From NCBI RefSeq assembly GCF_002631185.1, contig NZ_PDNU01000010.1, forward strand, positions 124,001-188,000: DNA of 64,000 bases, read 5' to 3'. Position numbers and translations under genes: made by a program. This stretch comes from Teichococcus rhizosphaerae (lineage in GTDB: Bacteria; Pseudomonadota; Alphaproteobacteria; Acetobacterales; Acetobacteraceae). The notes below the pieces were generated by a model. It made no database searches, was not told where the DNA came from, and saw only the letters and a list, made by a program, of their open reading frames with translations. Shown here piece by piece: positions 18,372-27,836 of the stretch (position 1 is the stretch's first letter; each line of letters starts with the position of its first letter).

Positions 18372-18413
18372 GACCGGGCGAGGCGGTGCAAGGCACGGCG
18401 GGACGCCGGCGGG

Positions 18414-20231
18414 TCAGGAGGCGGAGTCCTCCGCCGGCCCCGCGCCGAGCATGAGGGCGCGCCAGATCTGCGCCGGCAGCCCGCCGCCCGAGACGCCCAG
18501 CATCGGCCGGTTGTCGCTGTTGCCGAGCCATACCCCGGCCACATACTGCTCGGTGAAGCCGATGAACCAGGCATCGCGGTTGGCGCTGGTGGTGCCGGTC
18601 TTGCCGGCGGCCCAGAAGCCGGGGTCGGCCGCCCGCCCGGTGCCGCGCCGGACGACGCCGGCCAGCATCTGCCGCATGGCGGCGGCGTGCTGCGGCGCCA
18701 TGACCTGCCGGATCTCCGAGCTTTCCGGAAAGACGCGCGTCAGCGTCTCGGTGCCGGCCGAATCCTGCACCTTCCGCACGGCATAGGGCACCACCATCCG
18801 GCCCTGGTTGGCCACGCTGGCGAAGGCGGCCGTCAGGTCCACGAGCCTCGCCTCGTAGGTGCCGAGCGCCAGGTCGCCCGCCTCGCCCTCCGGCGCCTCC
18901 GCGATGTTGAGCGTCCGGATCAGGCGCCGCACCGCCGGGGCGTGCTCCATGGCCAGCCGCACCGCCGCCGTGTTGGACGACTTCTCCAGCGCCGCCGAGA
19001 GCGGGATCTCGCCCAGATAGCTGTCGTCGAAGTTCCGCACGGCGCGGCCGCCCAGCGTCAGCGCGGCGTCGCTCACCATGCTGTCCGGCCCATCGCCCTG
19101 CTGGAGCGCCGCCAGGTACACGAACAGCTTGGCGATGGAGCCCGGCTGCCGCCTGGCCTGGGTGGCGTGGTCCCATTCCTTTTCCCGGTAGTCGCGGCCG
19201 CCGACCAGCGCCACCACCGCGCCGTCGTGCCGCATGACGACGATGGCGCCCTCCTCGATCCGCCGCGCCTCGGCGTGCTGGCGCAGCGCCTGCCGCAGGA
19301 TCCGCTCCGCCGCCTCCTGCATCCGCAGGTCCAGCGTCGTGGAGATGGTCCTCGTCCCGCTGCGGGCCGCGGGCGCGGCGTTGGCGTTGGCCTCGCTTTC
19401 CGCCCAGCGCGCGAACCAGCCGATCTGCGTGCCGCGCGGATACACCCCGCCCCAGGCGGAGCGGGACGGCGCGATGGCGACCTCCTGCCGCTTCGCGCGG
19501 TCCGCCGCGCGGCGCGAAAGAGAGCCCGCATCCACCATCTGCTCGATGACGCGCAAGCCGCGGTCGCGCGAGAGGGCGAAGTTGCGGTGCGGGTTGTAGC
19601 GGTTGGGCGCGGGCAGCAGCCCGACCATCATGGCGGATTCGAGGATGCCCAGGCTGCGCGCGTATTTGCCGAAATAGACGCGCGCGGCGGCCTCGATGCC
19701 ATAGGCGTTGCCGCCGAAGAAGACCCGGTTGAGGTAGACGAACAGGATGTCGTCCTTGCTCAGGTTCATCTCCAGGATCGGCGCGAGCACCGGCTCCTCC
19801 AGCAGCTTGCGCACGATGGGGCTGTGTTCCTTGAGGTAGATCTCCTTGATGGTCTGCTGGGTCAGCGTGCTGCCGCCCTGGGTGCGGCCGGTGAGCGTCG
19901 ACCACACGGCCCGCGCCATGGCCCGCGGGTCCAGCCCCCAATGCTCGTAGAAGCGGCGGTCCTCGCTGGCCACCAGCGCGTCGATGAGATGGCGGGGCAG
20001 TTGCGCGAAGGGCACGGGCGGCCCGTAATAGGCGCCGCGCGCGCCGACGAACTCGCCCCGCGCGCCGAGGATCCGCACGCCGTCCTCGCGGTTCTCGGCG
20101 ATCAGCCGGTGGGCATCGGCGAGCTCCAGCGCCGTGGCATCGCGCGGCATGGCGGCCGCGCCGCCGAGCAATGCGAGGAAATGCCGCCGCTGCAAAGGTG
20201 TCGCCAGCGGGGATCGGGAGGGCCGGTGCAT
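18414..20231 (-). CDS. Bifunctional penicillin-binding protein (PBP1-type)
   Basis: A 605-residue class A PBP. The GT51 glycosyltransferase has the catalytic EDRRFYEHWG (Glu90) and GGSTLTQQ (residues 119-126). The transpeptidase has SIAK (Ser365, Lys368), SSN (418-420) and KTGTT (544-548). It polymerises and cross-links peptidoglycan in the periplasm. It is shorter than PBP1a (about 850 aa). The N-terminus QRRHFLALLGGAAAM has paired arginines and only a short hydrophobic stretch, so it looks more like a Tat or lipoprotein-type leader than the usual membrane anchor. It is downstream of the cupredoxin gene on the same strand. Confidence 0.9.
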   Translation of the reverse strand: MHRPSRSPLATPLQRRHFLALLGGAAAMPRDATALELADAHRLIAENREDGVRILGARGEFVGARGAYYGPPVPFAQLPRHLIDALVASEDRRFYEHWGLDPRAMARAVWSTLTGRTQGGSTLTQQTIKEIYLKEHSPIVRKLLEEPVLAPILEMNLSKDDILFVYLNRVFFGGNAYGIEAAARVYFGKYARSLGILESAMMVGLLPAPNRYNPHRNFALSRDRGLRVIEQMVDAGSLSRRAADRAKRQEVAIAPSRSAWGGVYPRGTQIGWFARWAESEANANAAPAARSGTRTISTTLDLRMQEAAERILRQALRQHAEARRIEEGAIVVMRHDGAVVALVGGRDYREKEWDHATQARRQPGSIAKLFVYLAALQQGDGPDSMVSDAALTLGGRAVRNFDDSYLGEIPLSAALEKSSNTAAVRLAMEHAPAVRRLIRTLNIAEAPEGEAGDLALGTYEARLVDLTAAFASVANQGRMVVPYAVRKVQDSAGTETLTRVFPESSEIRQVMAPQHAAAMRQMLAGVVRRGTGRAADPGFWAAGKTGTTSANRDAWFIGFTEQYVAGVWLGNSDNRPMLGVSGGGLPAQIWRALMLGAGPAEDSAS

Positions 20232-20300
20232 GCCCCCTGCTACACCGCCGGGCGCCCCGCGGCAGCTAACAACATGCGGCGCCGCGCGGCCGGCCGCGGA

Positions 20301-20729
20301 TCATTCCGCGCGGCGCAGGATCTCGCCGAGGCGCTGCCTCACCCGCTCGGGCAGCGCCTGCGGGATCTGCGCGGGCGTCACCGGCGCGTCGCCCACCTGC
20401 ACCAGCATCACCATGCCCATGGCGTAGTGCGGGATGCACTTGATGCCGTAGAGGCCCTCCTGCGTGAAGGTGACCTCGATCTCCTCGTTGATGCCGCCCT
20501 TGAAGGGTGCCGCGCCCTCCGGCAGCATCTCCGGCATCGAGGCCGCGTTGTGCGTGGCGTGGGTGGCCAGGAAGCGCACCCGGTCGCCGGGGCGGAGCCG
20601 CAGGAAGTCCGGCTCATAGACCATCCCGCCCGTGGCGTTGCGGTTGAGCATCCTCCCCTCGTGCAGCTCCGCCCGCGCGGCGGGGGCGAGAAGCAGCAGG
20701 GGCAGCAGCAGGCCGAGCATCGGGCGCAT
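20301..20729 (-). CDS. Pseudoazurin-like cupredoxin
   Basis: A 142-residue secreted blue copper protein. A signal peptide of about 20 residues ends in AARA. Copper ligands are visible as His60, Cys98, His101 and Met106 (THN; CIPHYAMGM), with exactly the spacing of pseudoazurin (H40, C78, H81, M86). It carries single electrons in the periplasm, in other bacteria to nitrite or nitrous-oxide reductases. A C-terminal tail of about 25 residues is extra. GAGGA precedes the ATG, and the start is only about 10 bases after the importer ATPase stop, so it is probably in the cobalamin-riboswitch operon. Confidence 0.9.
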   Translation of the reverse strand: MRPMLGLLLPLLLLAPAARAELHEGRMLNRNATGGMVYEPDFLRLRPGDRVRFLATHATHNAASMPEMLPEGAAPFKGGINEEIEVTFTQEGLYGIKCIPHYAMGMVMLVQVGDAPVTPAQIPQALPERVRQRLGEILRRAE

Positions 20730-20739
20730 CGGGCGGTCC

Positions 20740-21524
<785 letters not shown>

Positions 21525-21528
<4 letters not shown>

Positions 21529-22562
21529 CGCGCTGTCCTGCCATGCGCCAGGATCAGCGCGAAGGCGGGCGCGCCCACCAGCGCGGTGACCACGCCGATC
21601 GGCAGCACCTGCCCCGGCACCAGGATGCGCGAGAGCACGTCGGCGGCGATCAGGAACATCGCGCCCATCAGCGCCGCCGCCGGCACCAGCCGCGTGTGCC
21701 GCACGCCGACCATGAGGCGCGCCGCGTGCGGCACCACGAGCCCGACGAAGCCGATGGCGCCGACGATGCTCACCATCACCGCCGTCGCCAGCGAGGCGGC
21801 CAGGATCAGCAGCACCTGCACGCGCCGCACCGGCACGCCGAGCGAGGCGGCCGAATCCGCGCCGAAGGTGAAGGCGTCGAGCGCCCGCACATGCCACAGG
21901 CAGACGAGCGTCACGCCGAGCGCCACGGGCAGCGCGGTCGCCACATTGTCCCAGCGCGCGCCGCTGAGGTTGCCGAGCAGCCAGAACATGATGCCGCGCG
22001 CCTGCTCGGCGCTGGCCGAGCGGGTGATGATGAAGGCGGTGAGCGCGTTGAAGAGCTGCGAGCCGGCGATGCCCGCCAGCACGATCTGCCCCGCCCCGCG
22101 CGCGCCCTGCCCGCCCCCCGCCGCGCGGGCCAGCAGCGCCACCAGCAGGAAGGCGGTGACCGCGCCGGCGAAGGCGCCGAGCGAGAGCGAGACCGCCCCC
22201 GCCCCCACCCCGGCCACCGTGACCAGCACCGCCCCCGTGGAGGCGCCGGCCGAGATGCCGAGCAGGTAGGGGTCGGCCAGGGCGTTGCGCAGCAGCGCCT
22301 GCAGGATGATGCCGGCCACCGCCAGCCCCGCCCAGCAGCAGGCGGCGACGATGGCGCGCGTCAGGCGGTAGTTCCAGACGATGCCCTCGTCGATCCGGTC
22401 CAGCGGGTAGCCGGCGCCGTAGAGCTTGTTGGCCAGCGTCTGCGCCACCACCGGCAGCGGGATGGCGGTCTCGCCGATGCTGGTGCCGGCCAGCACCGCC
22501 AGCACCAGCAGCACCGCCACCAGCGCCGCCCGGCCCAGCCAGCGCGCCGCCAGCCGCGTCAT
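21525..22562 (-). CDS. btuC: Cobalamin-type (BtuC/FecCD) ABC transporter permease
   Basis: A 345-residue FecCD-family permease with about ten hydrophobic segments. The segments ADPYLLGISAGASTGAVLV and GAIGFVGLVVPHAARLMVG (the cytoplasmic coupling region) are characteristic. It forms the inner-membrane channel of a corrinoid or iron-chelate importer. The end overlaps the ATPase start by four bases, and it lies 38 bases after the binding-protein stop. The substrate assignment to B12 rests on the riboswitch. Confidence 0.87.
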
Positions 22563-22571
22563 GCCGCGCGC

Positions 22572-22608
22572 CTCACGGGCTCTCCCTCACGGGCTCTCCC
22601 TCACGGGC
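22572..22608. repeat. Short tandem repeat (2.6 x 14 bp) at btuF-btuC junction
   Basis: The unit CTCACGGGCTCTCC is repeated at 22572-22585 and 22586-22599, and nine more bases follow. The last partial copy contains the btuF stop codon. The repeat fills the gap between the two genes. Confidence 0.8.
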
Positions 22609-23614
22609 GCAGCTTGGCCATGGCGTCGGTCAGCGCCTCCAGCCCGCCGACAAGGCGGATGGTGGCCTGCATGGCATGGGCGTCGAGGATGACGATGCGG
22701 TTGTTCCGCACCGCCTCCATCTGGCTCGTCACGGGGTCGGCGCGCAGGAAGGCGAGCTTCTTCTCCACCTCGTCGGCGGGGAAGCGGCGGCGGTCCATGC
22801 GGGCCACGACGATGACGGAAGGGTTGGCGCGGGCGATCCGCTCCCAGCCCACGGTCGGCCATTCCTCGTCCGACTGCACCACGTTGCGCAGGCCCAGCAT
22901 CCGCATCATGTAGCCGGGGATGCCCTTCTGCCCCGCCACATAGGGGTCGAGGTCCATGTCGGCGCTGGAGAACCAGAACACGGCGGAGGCGTCCGCCAGG
23001 TTCAGCCCCCTGGCGCGGGCGATGGCCGCCGCCTCGCGGGCGCGGAGATCGGCCACCAGCGCCGCGCCGCGCTCCTGCCGGTCGAAGATGGCGGCGAGCT
23101 GCGTGATGCCCTTGTAGAGCGATTCGGTCGAGAAGGGCGCGGTGCGGGTGCCGTCGGCGCCGACCAGGTTGTTCTTGCCCTGGCAATCGGCGGGCATGAC
23201 ATAGGTGGGCGCGCCGAGCTGGTGGAACTGCTCGCGCGTGCCGACGACGCCCTGCGGCCCGATCATCCACTCGAACTGCGTCGCCACCAGGCCGGGGCGC
23301 TTGTTGATAACGGATTCGAAGCTCGGCGCGTTGTTGTCGAGCCGCGGCACGCGCGCATTCGCCTCCGCGTATTCGGGCAGCACCGCGTTGAACCAGAGCG
23401 CCGTGCCGGCCATGCGGTCGCCGGCCCCGAGCGCGTAGAGGATCTCGGTCGCGGACTGGCCGATGGTGACGGCGTTGCGGGGCGCCGCCTCGAAGCGCAG
23501 CGTGTGGCCGCAATTCCCGATCTCGAGCGGGTAGCGGGTGGGCTCGGCGCGCAGGGCGGGCGCGGCGAGGCCGAGGCCCGCCGCCATGGCCAGCAGAAGC
23601 ACGGATGATCGCAT
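22601..23614 (-). CDS. btuF: Cobalamin-type (BtuF/FecB-like) periplasmic binding protein
   Basis: A 337-residue type III solute-binding protein with a Sec signal peptide (MRSSVLLLAMAAGLGLAAPALRA). The start of the mature protein, AAPRNAVTIGQSATEILYALGAGDRMAGTAL, is the standard binding-fold entry of BtuF/FhuD/FepB proteins; VSGWERI-like and AVRNNRIVILDAHAM segments follow. It presents a metal chelate to the membrane complex. It is the first large gene after the cobalamin riboswitch. No TonB receptor is in the window. Confidence 0.85.
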   Translation of the reverse strand: MRSSVLLLAMAAGLGLAAPALRAEPTRYPLEIGNCGHTLRFEAAPRNAVTIGQSATEILYALGAGDRMAGTALWFNAVLPEYAEANARVPRLDNNAPSFESVINKRPGLVATQFEWMIGPQGVVGTREQFHQLGAPTYVMPADCQGKNNLVGADGTRTAPFSTESLYKGITQLAAIFDRQERGAALVADLRAREAAAIARARGLNLADASAVFWFSSADMDLDPYVAGQKGIPGYMMRMLGLRNVVQSDEEWPTVGWERIARANPSVIVVARMDRRRFPADEVEKKLAFLRADPVTSQMEAVRNNRIVILDAHAMQATIRLVGGLEALTDAMAKLRP

Positions 23615-23629
23615 GATGGGCTCCTTCGC

Positions 23630-23740
23630 TCAGGGCGGTGCCGGAGCGGGAGCGGCCTCACATGGCAAGGGCGCGACGGCGCCAGCCGCCAGTGCCCGGC
23701 GCCGCAGGGCGCGGCGCGGCTTCGGTCTCGTCATCCACAT
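23630..23740 (-). CDS. Possible 36-residue leader ORF between riboswitch and btuF
   Basis: An ATG at 23740 (or in frame at 23734), preceded by GGGGAAGG, opens a frame of 36 codons, rich in Arg, Ala and Pro, that ends 15 bases before the btuF ATG. It has a plausible ribosome-binding site and no recognisable family. It could be a leader peptide that couples translation to btuF, or chance in GC-rich DNA. Confidence 0.25.
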   Translation of the reverse strand: MWMTRPKPRRALRRRALAAGAVAPLPCEAAPAPAPP

Positions 23741-23780
23741 CCTTCCCCGGACACCCCGCCGGCTGGTTCACGAACGCGCG

Positions 23781-23940
23781 CCGGCAGGTCTCCTGACTGG
23801 CGGGTCGCCGCCCGCGCCGGCCTTCCCGGGATCGCTCCCAGTGGCATCATCGGACGCGGTCTCGCCGCCTACAGTTGCGGGGGCAGTTCCGGTTCACGCC
23901 CCTCGCGGGACGTGGCGGATTCCCTGTTAGTTCCTCTCGG
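23781..23940 (-). ncRNA. Cobalamin riboswitch
   Basis: On the minus strand the conserved elements appear in order: AACAGGGAATC near the 5' end (about 23930), GGCGTGAACCGGAACTGCC, CTGCCCCCGCAACTGTA (23886-23870), GCCACTGGGA (about 23844-23835), GGGAAGG, and the B12 box GTCAGGAGACCTGCC (23797-23783). This is the canonical AdoCbl-class aptamer. It lies 167 bases upstream of btuF and should lower expression of the importer operon when corrinoid is abundant. Confidence 0.95.
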
Positions 23941-24135
23941 AAACCGGCCCCCGCTGGTTAGACGAGACCCCAGGCGGGAGCAAGCGCCAAACGCCCGCGG
24001 GCCGCGCCCCCTCTCTTTCCATCCCGGCCATGCCCCGGTGAAGCGGCCGGGCGCCGCGCCGTTGGCGGCTGGCCGGAAAAGCCCGCCGCGCCTCTGGCGG
24101 CACGCCCCGAAACATTGCCATTTCATGAAAACGAA

Positions 24136-24149
24136 TTGAGATATATCAA
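24136..24149. promoter_or_regulatory. FNR/FixK-type box
   Basis: TTGAGATATATCAA matches the anaerobox consensus TTGAT-N4-ATCAA at nine of ten fixed positions. It stands in a distinctly AT-rich patch about 90 bases before the ATG of the CBS-BON gene. A CRP/FNR-family activator at this site would place the gene under low-oxygen control, as is common for CBS proteins in alphaproteobacteria. Confidence 0.55.
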
Positions 24150-24238
24150 CATCCGTGGTCAATCATCGCCCTACTCTACGCGCGATGGCCGGCCCGCCCA
24201 GCGGCGCGGCCCGGCGGATGCTGAAAGCGAGGAAGGAA

Positions 24239-24943
24239 ATGCCTGGAATGAAAGTGCGCAACATCATGTCCGCCGCCGTGGCCACCCTGCCCCCGGACGC
24301 GCCCGTCCATGCCATCGCCAGCCTCTTCGCCGAGCGCGGCATCTCGGGCGCCCCGGTGGTGGACACCGACGGCAAGCTCCTCGGCATGGTGACCGAGGGC
24401 GACCTGGTGCGCCGCCTGGCCGCGACCGAGGACCGCCCGCGCTCCTGGCTCTGGAGCCTGTTCGACGCGGCGCCGCGCCAGGCGGAGCACTATGCGCGCA
24501 CCCAGGGGCGCCGGGCGCGCGACCTGATGACGCAGGACGTGGTCACCGCGCAGGAGGACGACGACATCGGCAAGGTCGCCGCCCTGCTCGAGAAGAAGGG
24601 CATCCGCCGCGTGCCGGTGGTGCGCGACGGGCGGCTCGTCGGCGTCGTCTCGCGCGCCGACATGATGCTGGCGCTGCAATCGCCGCCCCAGCAGCTCACC
24701 GGCGAGGCGCCCCCGGATGCGCGCATCCGCCGCGAGGTGCTGGCGCAGATGCGCGCCCAGCCCTGGGTGGACGCCTACTACCTCTTCGCCGACGTGAAGG
24801 ACGGCGTCGTGACCTTTCGCGGCTTCTGCCGCTCCGAGGAGGTGATGCGGGCGCTGCGCGTGCTGGCCGAGGGGGTGGCCGGCGTGAAGGAGGTGCGGCT
24901 CGACCTCGCGCCCACGCCGCCCTTCCTGCTCGGCACGCCCTGA
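24239..24943 (+). CDS. CBS-pair and BON domain protein
   Basis: A 234-residue cytoplasmic protein. Two CBS motifs occupy roughly residues 4-65 (VRNIMSAAVATLPPDAPVHAIASLFAE, then GAPVVDTDGKLLGMVTEGDL) and 97-150 (ARDLMTQDVVTAQEDDDIG, then RRVPVVRDGRLVGVVSRADM). A C-terminal BON-like domain covers about residues 165-225 (IRREVLAQMRAQPWVDAYY, then VTFRGFCRSEEVMRALRVLA). CBS pairs sense adenylates; BON domains often bind membranes or phospholipids. GAGGAAGG precedes the start; an ATG at 24248 is an alternative. An FNR/FixK-like box upstream suggests induction at low oxygen. Confidence 0.88.
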   Translation: MPGMKVRNIMSAAVATLPPDAPVHAIASLFAERGISGAPVVDTDGKLLGMVTEGDLVRRLAATEDRPRSWLWSLFDAAPRQAEHYARTQGRRARDLMTQDVVTAQEDDDIGKVAALLEKKGIRRVPVVRDGRLVGVVSRADMMLALQSPPQQLTGEAPPDARIRREVLAQMRAQPWVDAYYLFADVKDGVVTFRGFCRSEEVMRALRVLAEGVAGVKEVRLDLAPTPPFLLGTP

Positions 24944-25020
24944 CGGCGGGCCGGGCTGTCCCCCCCCGGGCGGCCCGGCGCCGGGAGAACCCGGGGAGGG
25001 GCGGCTCCCCCTCCCCCGCC

Positions 25021-27753
25021 TCACCCGCCCGCGCCGCGCCGCGCCCCGAGGCGCCGGCGCAGCGCCTTCTCCCCTTCCAGCACCAGGATCAGCACCAGGC
25101 CCGCGGCCAGGATGGGCAGCCAGTCGGCCACCGGCTCGAGGGGGCGGGTGGCGAACAGCGCCTGCAAGGGCGGCGCGTAGGTGAAGGCGAGCTGGAGCAC
25201 CACCACCGCGCCCACGCCGCCCAGCAGGGCGGGGGTGGCCAGCCTGCCGCGCCCGGTGAAGAAGGCGCCGCCCCGGCTGCGCACGCTCAGCAGATAGGCG
25301 ATCTCCAGCACCACGATGGCGTTGACCACCGCCGTGCGCGCCGTCTCCACCGGCAGCCCCCGCCACTCGGACCAGGCGAAGATGCCGAAGGCGGCCAGCA
25401 TGACCAGCAGCGACACCAGCACCACGCGCCAGACCAGCAGGCCGGACAGCAGGGGCTCTGAGGGCGGGCGGGGGGGGCGGCGCATGATGTCGGCCTCCGC
25501 CGGCTCGAAGGCGAGGACGAGGCCCAGCGTCACGGTGGTGACCATGTTGATCCAGAGGATCTGCACCGCCGTCAGCGGCAGGGTCAGGCCGAGCAGGATG
25601 GCGGCGATCACGGTCAGCGCCTCGCCGCCATTGGTCGGCAGCGTCCAGGCGATGACCTTCTGCACGTTGTCGTAGACGGTGCGGCCCTCATGCACGGCGG
25701 CGGCGATGGTGGCGAAGTTGTCGTCCGCCAGCACCATCTCCGCCGCCTCCTTGGCCGCCTCCGTGCCCTTCACCCCCATGGCCACGCCGACATTGGCGCG
25801 CTTGAGCGCCGGCGCGTCGTTCACGCCGTCGCCGGTCATGGCGATCACCGCCCCGTCCGCCTGCAGCGCCTCGACCAGCCGCAGCTTGTGCTCGGGGCTG
25901 GTGCGGGCGAAGACGTCGCTTTCCCGCACGCGGCGGCGCAGCGCCGCGTCGTCCAGCGTGTCGAGCTCGTGCCCGGTGACGACGGCGCCCGCCCCGCGCA
26001 GCCCGACCTGGCGCGCGATGGAGCCGGCGGTCGCGGCATGGTCGCCGGTGATCATCTTCACGCGGATGCCGGCGCGCTGGCACTCCGCCACGGCGGCCAC
26101 CGCCTCCTCGCGCGGCGGGTCGATCAGGCCGAGCAGGCCGAGCAGCACCAGCTCCCGCTCCGTCTCGGCCGGGGAAAGCCGCCCCGTGCCGCGCGGCACC
26201 TGCCGCATGGCCACCGCGATCACCCGCATGCCGCCGGCCGCGAGCGCCTCCACCCGCGCATGCCACGCCGCCGCGTCCAGCGCCGCCTCGCCATCCGCGC
26301 CGCGCTGGCGGGTGCACATCTCGATGAGCCGCTCCGGCGCGCCCTTGACGCAGACCAGGCCATGGTCCGGCCGCATGTGCAGCGTGGCCATGTAGCGGTG
26401 ACGCGAATCGAAGGGGATCTCGTCGCCGCGCGGAAAGCCCGCGCGCAGCGCCTCGTGCGGCTCGCCCGCGCGGGCGGCGAAGGCGAGCAGCGCGCCCTCC
26501 ATCGGGTCGCCCTCCGTCCGCCAGGCGCCGCCCTCCTGGCACAGCCCGGCATCGTTGCACAGCGCGGCGACGCGCGCGATCTCCACGAGCAGCCGGGCCG
26601 CGTCGTCGCTTCGCCGCCCGTCCGGCCACAGCACGCCGCCTTCCGGCGCGTAGCCCTGGCCCTGCACCCCGAAGCGGCCGAGCGCCGTCTCCACCACGGC
26701 CACCGTCATCTCGTTGCGCGTCAGCGTGCCGGTCTTGTCGGTGCAGATGACGGAAACCGCGCCCAGCGTCTCCACCGCCGGCAGCCGGCGGATGATGGCG
26801 CGCCGCGCCGCCATGCGCCGCACGCCGATGGCCAGGGTGATGGTCAGCACCGCCGGGAGCCCCTCCGGAATGGCCGCGACGACGATGCCGACCACCACCA
26901 GGAAGACCTCCTCCGCCGGCTGCCCGTGGCCGAGCCAGGCGATGGCGAAGACGAGGGCGGCGACGCCGAGGATCACCACGGTCAGCCGCCGCGCGAAGAT
27001 GTCCATCTGGCGCAGGAGGGGGGTGGTGAGCTGCCGCACCTCGCCGAGCATGGCGCTGATCCGGCCCAGCTCGGTTGCCGCCCCCGTGGCGGCCACCACC
27101 CCCACGCCCTGCCCCATGGTGACCAGCGTGCCGGAAAAGGCCATGGAGGCGCGGTCGCCCAGCGCCGCCGCGGCGGCCACCGGCTCCGCCGCCTTCTCGG
27201 CCGGCACGGACTCGCCGGTGAGCGCCGCCTCCTCGATGCGCAGGCCGCGGGCGTGGACCAGCCGCAGGTCGGCCGGCACCCTGTCCCCCGGCTCGAGCAG
27301 CACGATGTCGCCCGGCACCAGCTCCGCCGCGTCCACCGTCGCGCGCCGGCCGCCGCGCAGCACGGAGGCGCGCGGCGTCAGCATGTTGCGGATGGCGTGG
27401 AGCGCCTCCTCGGCGCGGCCCTCCTGGATGAAGCCCACCACCGCGTTGATGACCACCACGCCGATGATGACGGCGGTGTCCACCGGATGGCCGAGCAGCG
27501 CCGTCACCGCCGCGGAGGCGATCAGGACATAGATCAGCAGGTTCTGGAACTGCGCCAGGAAGCGGCGCAGCGCCGAGCGCGGCCTCGTCTCGGGCAGGCG
27601 GTTGGGGCCGTGCTCCGCCAGGCGGCGCGCCGCCTCGGCGGCGGCGAGGCCCCCCTCGGCGGAGCCCAGCCGCCGGATCGCCTCCTCCGCCGGCAGGGCG
27701 TGCCAGGCCGGGCTGGCCTGGCTGGCGGCGTCGGGCGGCGGGGTGGCGGACAT
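25021..27753 (-). CDS. Cation-transporting P-type ATPase (type II)
   Basis: A 910-residue P-type ATPase. The actuator loop has LTGESVPAEK, the phosphorylation site is DKTGTLT (Asp near residue 339), and the nucleotide/hinge region has KGAPERLIEMC and MTGDGVNDAPALKRANVGVAMG. Membrane helix 4 has IPEGLPAV, as in Ca2+ pumps. Helix 6, however, reads INMVTTVTLGL where SERCA-like pumps have NLVTD, so the key aspartate is missing and Ca2+ should not be assumed. It is about 83 bases downstream of the SLC13 gene on the same strand. GGGAGAAACGCC precedes the ATG. Confidence 0.92.
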   Translation of the reverse strand: MSATPPPDAASQASPAWHALPAEEAIRRLGSAEGGLAAAEAARRLAEHGPNRLPETRPRSALRRFLAQFQNLLIYVLIASAAVTALLGHPVDTAVIIGVVVINAVVGFIQEGRAEEALHAIRNMLTPRASVLRGGRRATVDAAELVPGDIVLLEPGDRVPADLRLVHARGLRIEEAALTGESVPAEKAAEPVAAAAALGDRASMAFSGTLVTMGQGVGVVAATGAATELGRISAMLGEVRQLTTPLLRQMDIFARRLTVVILGVAALVFAIAWLGHGQPAEEVFLVVVGIVVAAIPEGLPAVLTITLAIGVRRMAARRAIIRRLPAVETLGAVSVICTDKTGTLTRNEMTVAVVETALGRFGVQGQGYAPEGGVLWPDGRRSDDAARLLVEIARVAALCNDAGLCQEGGAWRTEGDPMEGALLAFAARAGEPHEALRAGFPRGDEIPFDSRHRYMATLHMRPDHGLVCVKGAPERLIEMCTRQRGADGEAALDAAAWHARVEALAAGGMRVIAVAMRQVPRGTGRLSPAETERELVLLGLLGLIDPPREEAVAAVAECQRAGIRVKMITGDHAATAGSIARQVGLRGAGAVVTGHELDTLDDAALRRRVRESDVFARTSPEHKLRLVEALQADGAVIAMTGDGVNDAPALKRANVGVAMGVKGTEAAKEAAEMVLADDNFATIAAAVHEGRTVYDNVQKVIAWTLPTNGGEALTVIAAILLGLTLPLTAVQILWINMVTTVTLGLVLAFEPAEADIMRRPPRPPSEPLLSGLLVWRVVLVSLLVMLAAFGIFAWSEWRGLPVETARTAVVNAIVVLEIAYLLSVRSRGGAFFTGRGRLATPALLGGVGAVVVLQLAFTYAPPLQALFATRPLEPVADWLPILAAGLVLILVLEGEKALRRRLGARRGAGG

Positions 27754-27836
27754 GGCGTTTCTCCCGGATGGGTCCAGAGATGGGGCGCGCGGGGCGGGTT
27801 GGCATGGTTCCGGCCCCGCCGGAAGGGTGGTGACCT

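Noticed and set aside
24136-24149. Fourth member of the TGATATATCA regulon
   Set aside because: It contains GATATATCA, but the site fits the FNR/FixK consensus better and the gene is unrelated and far away.
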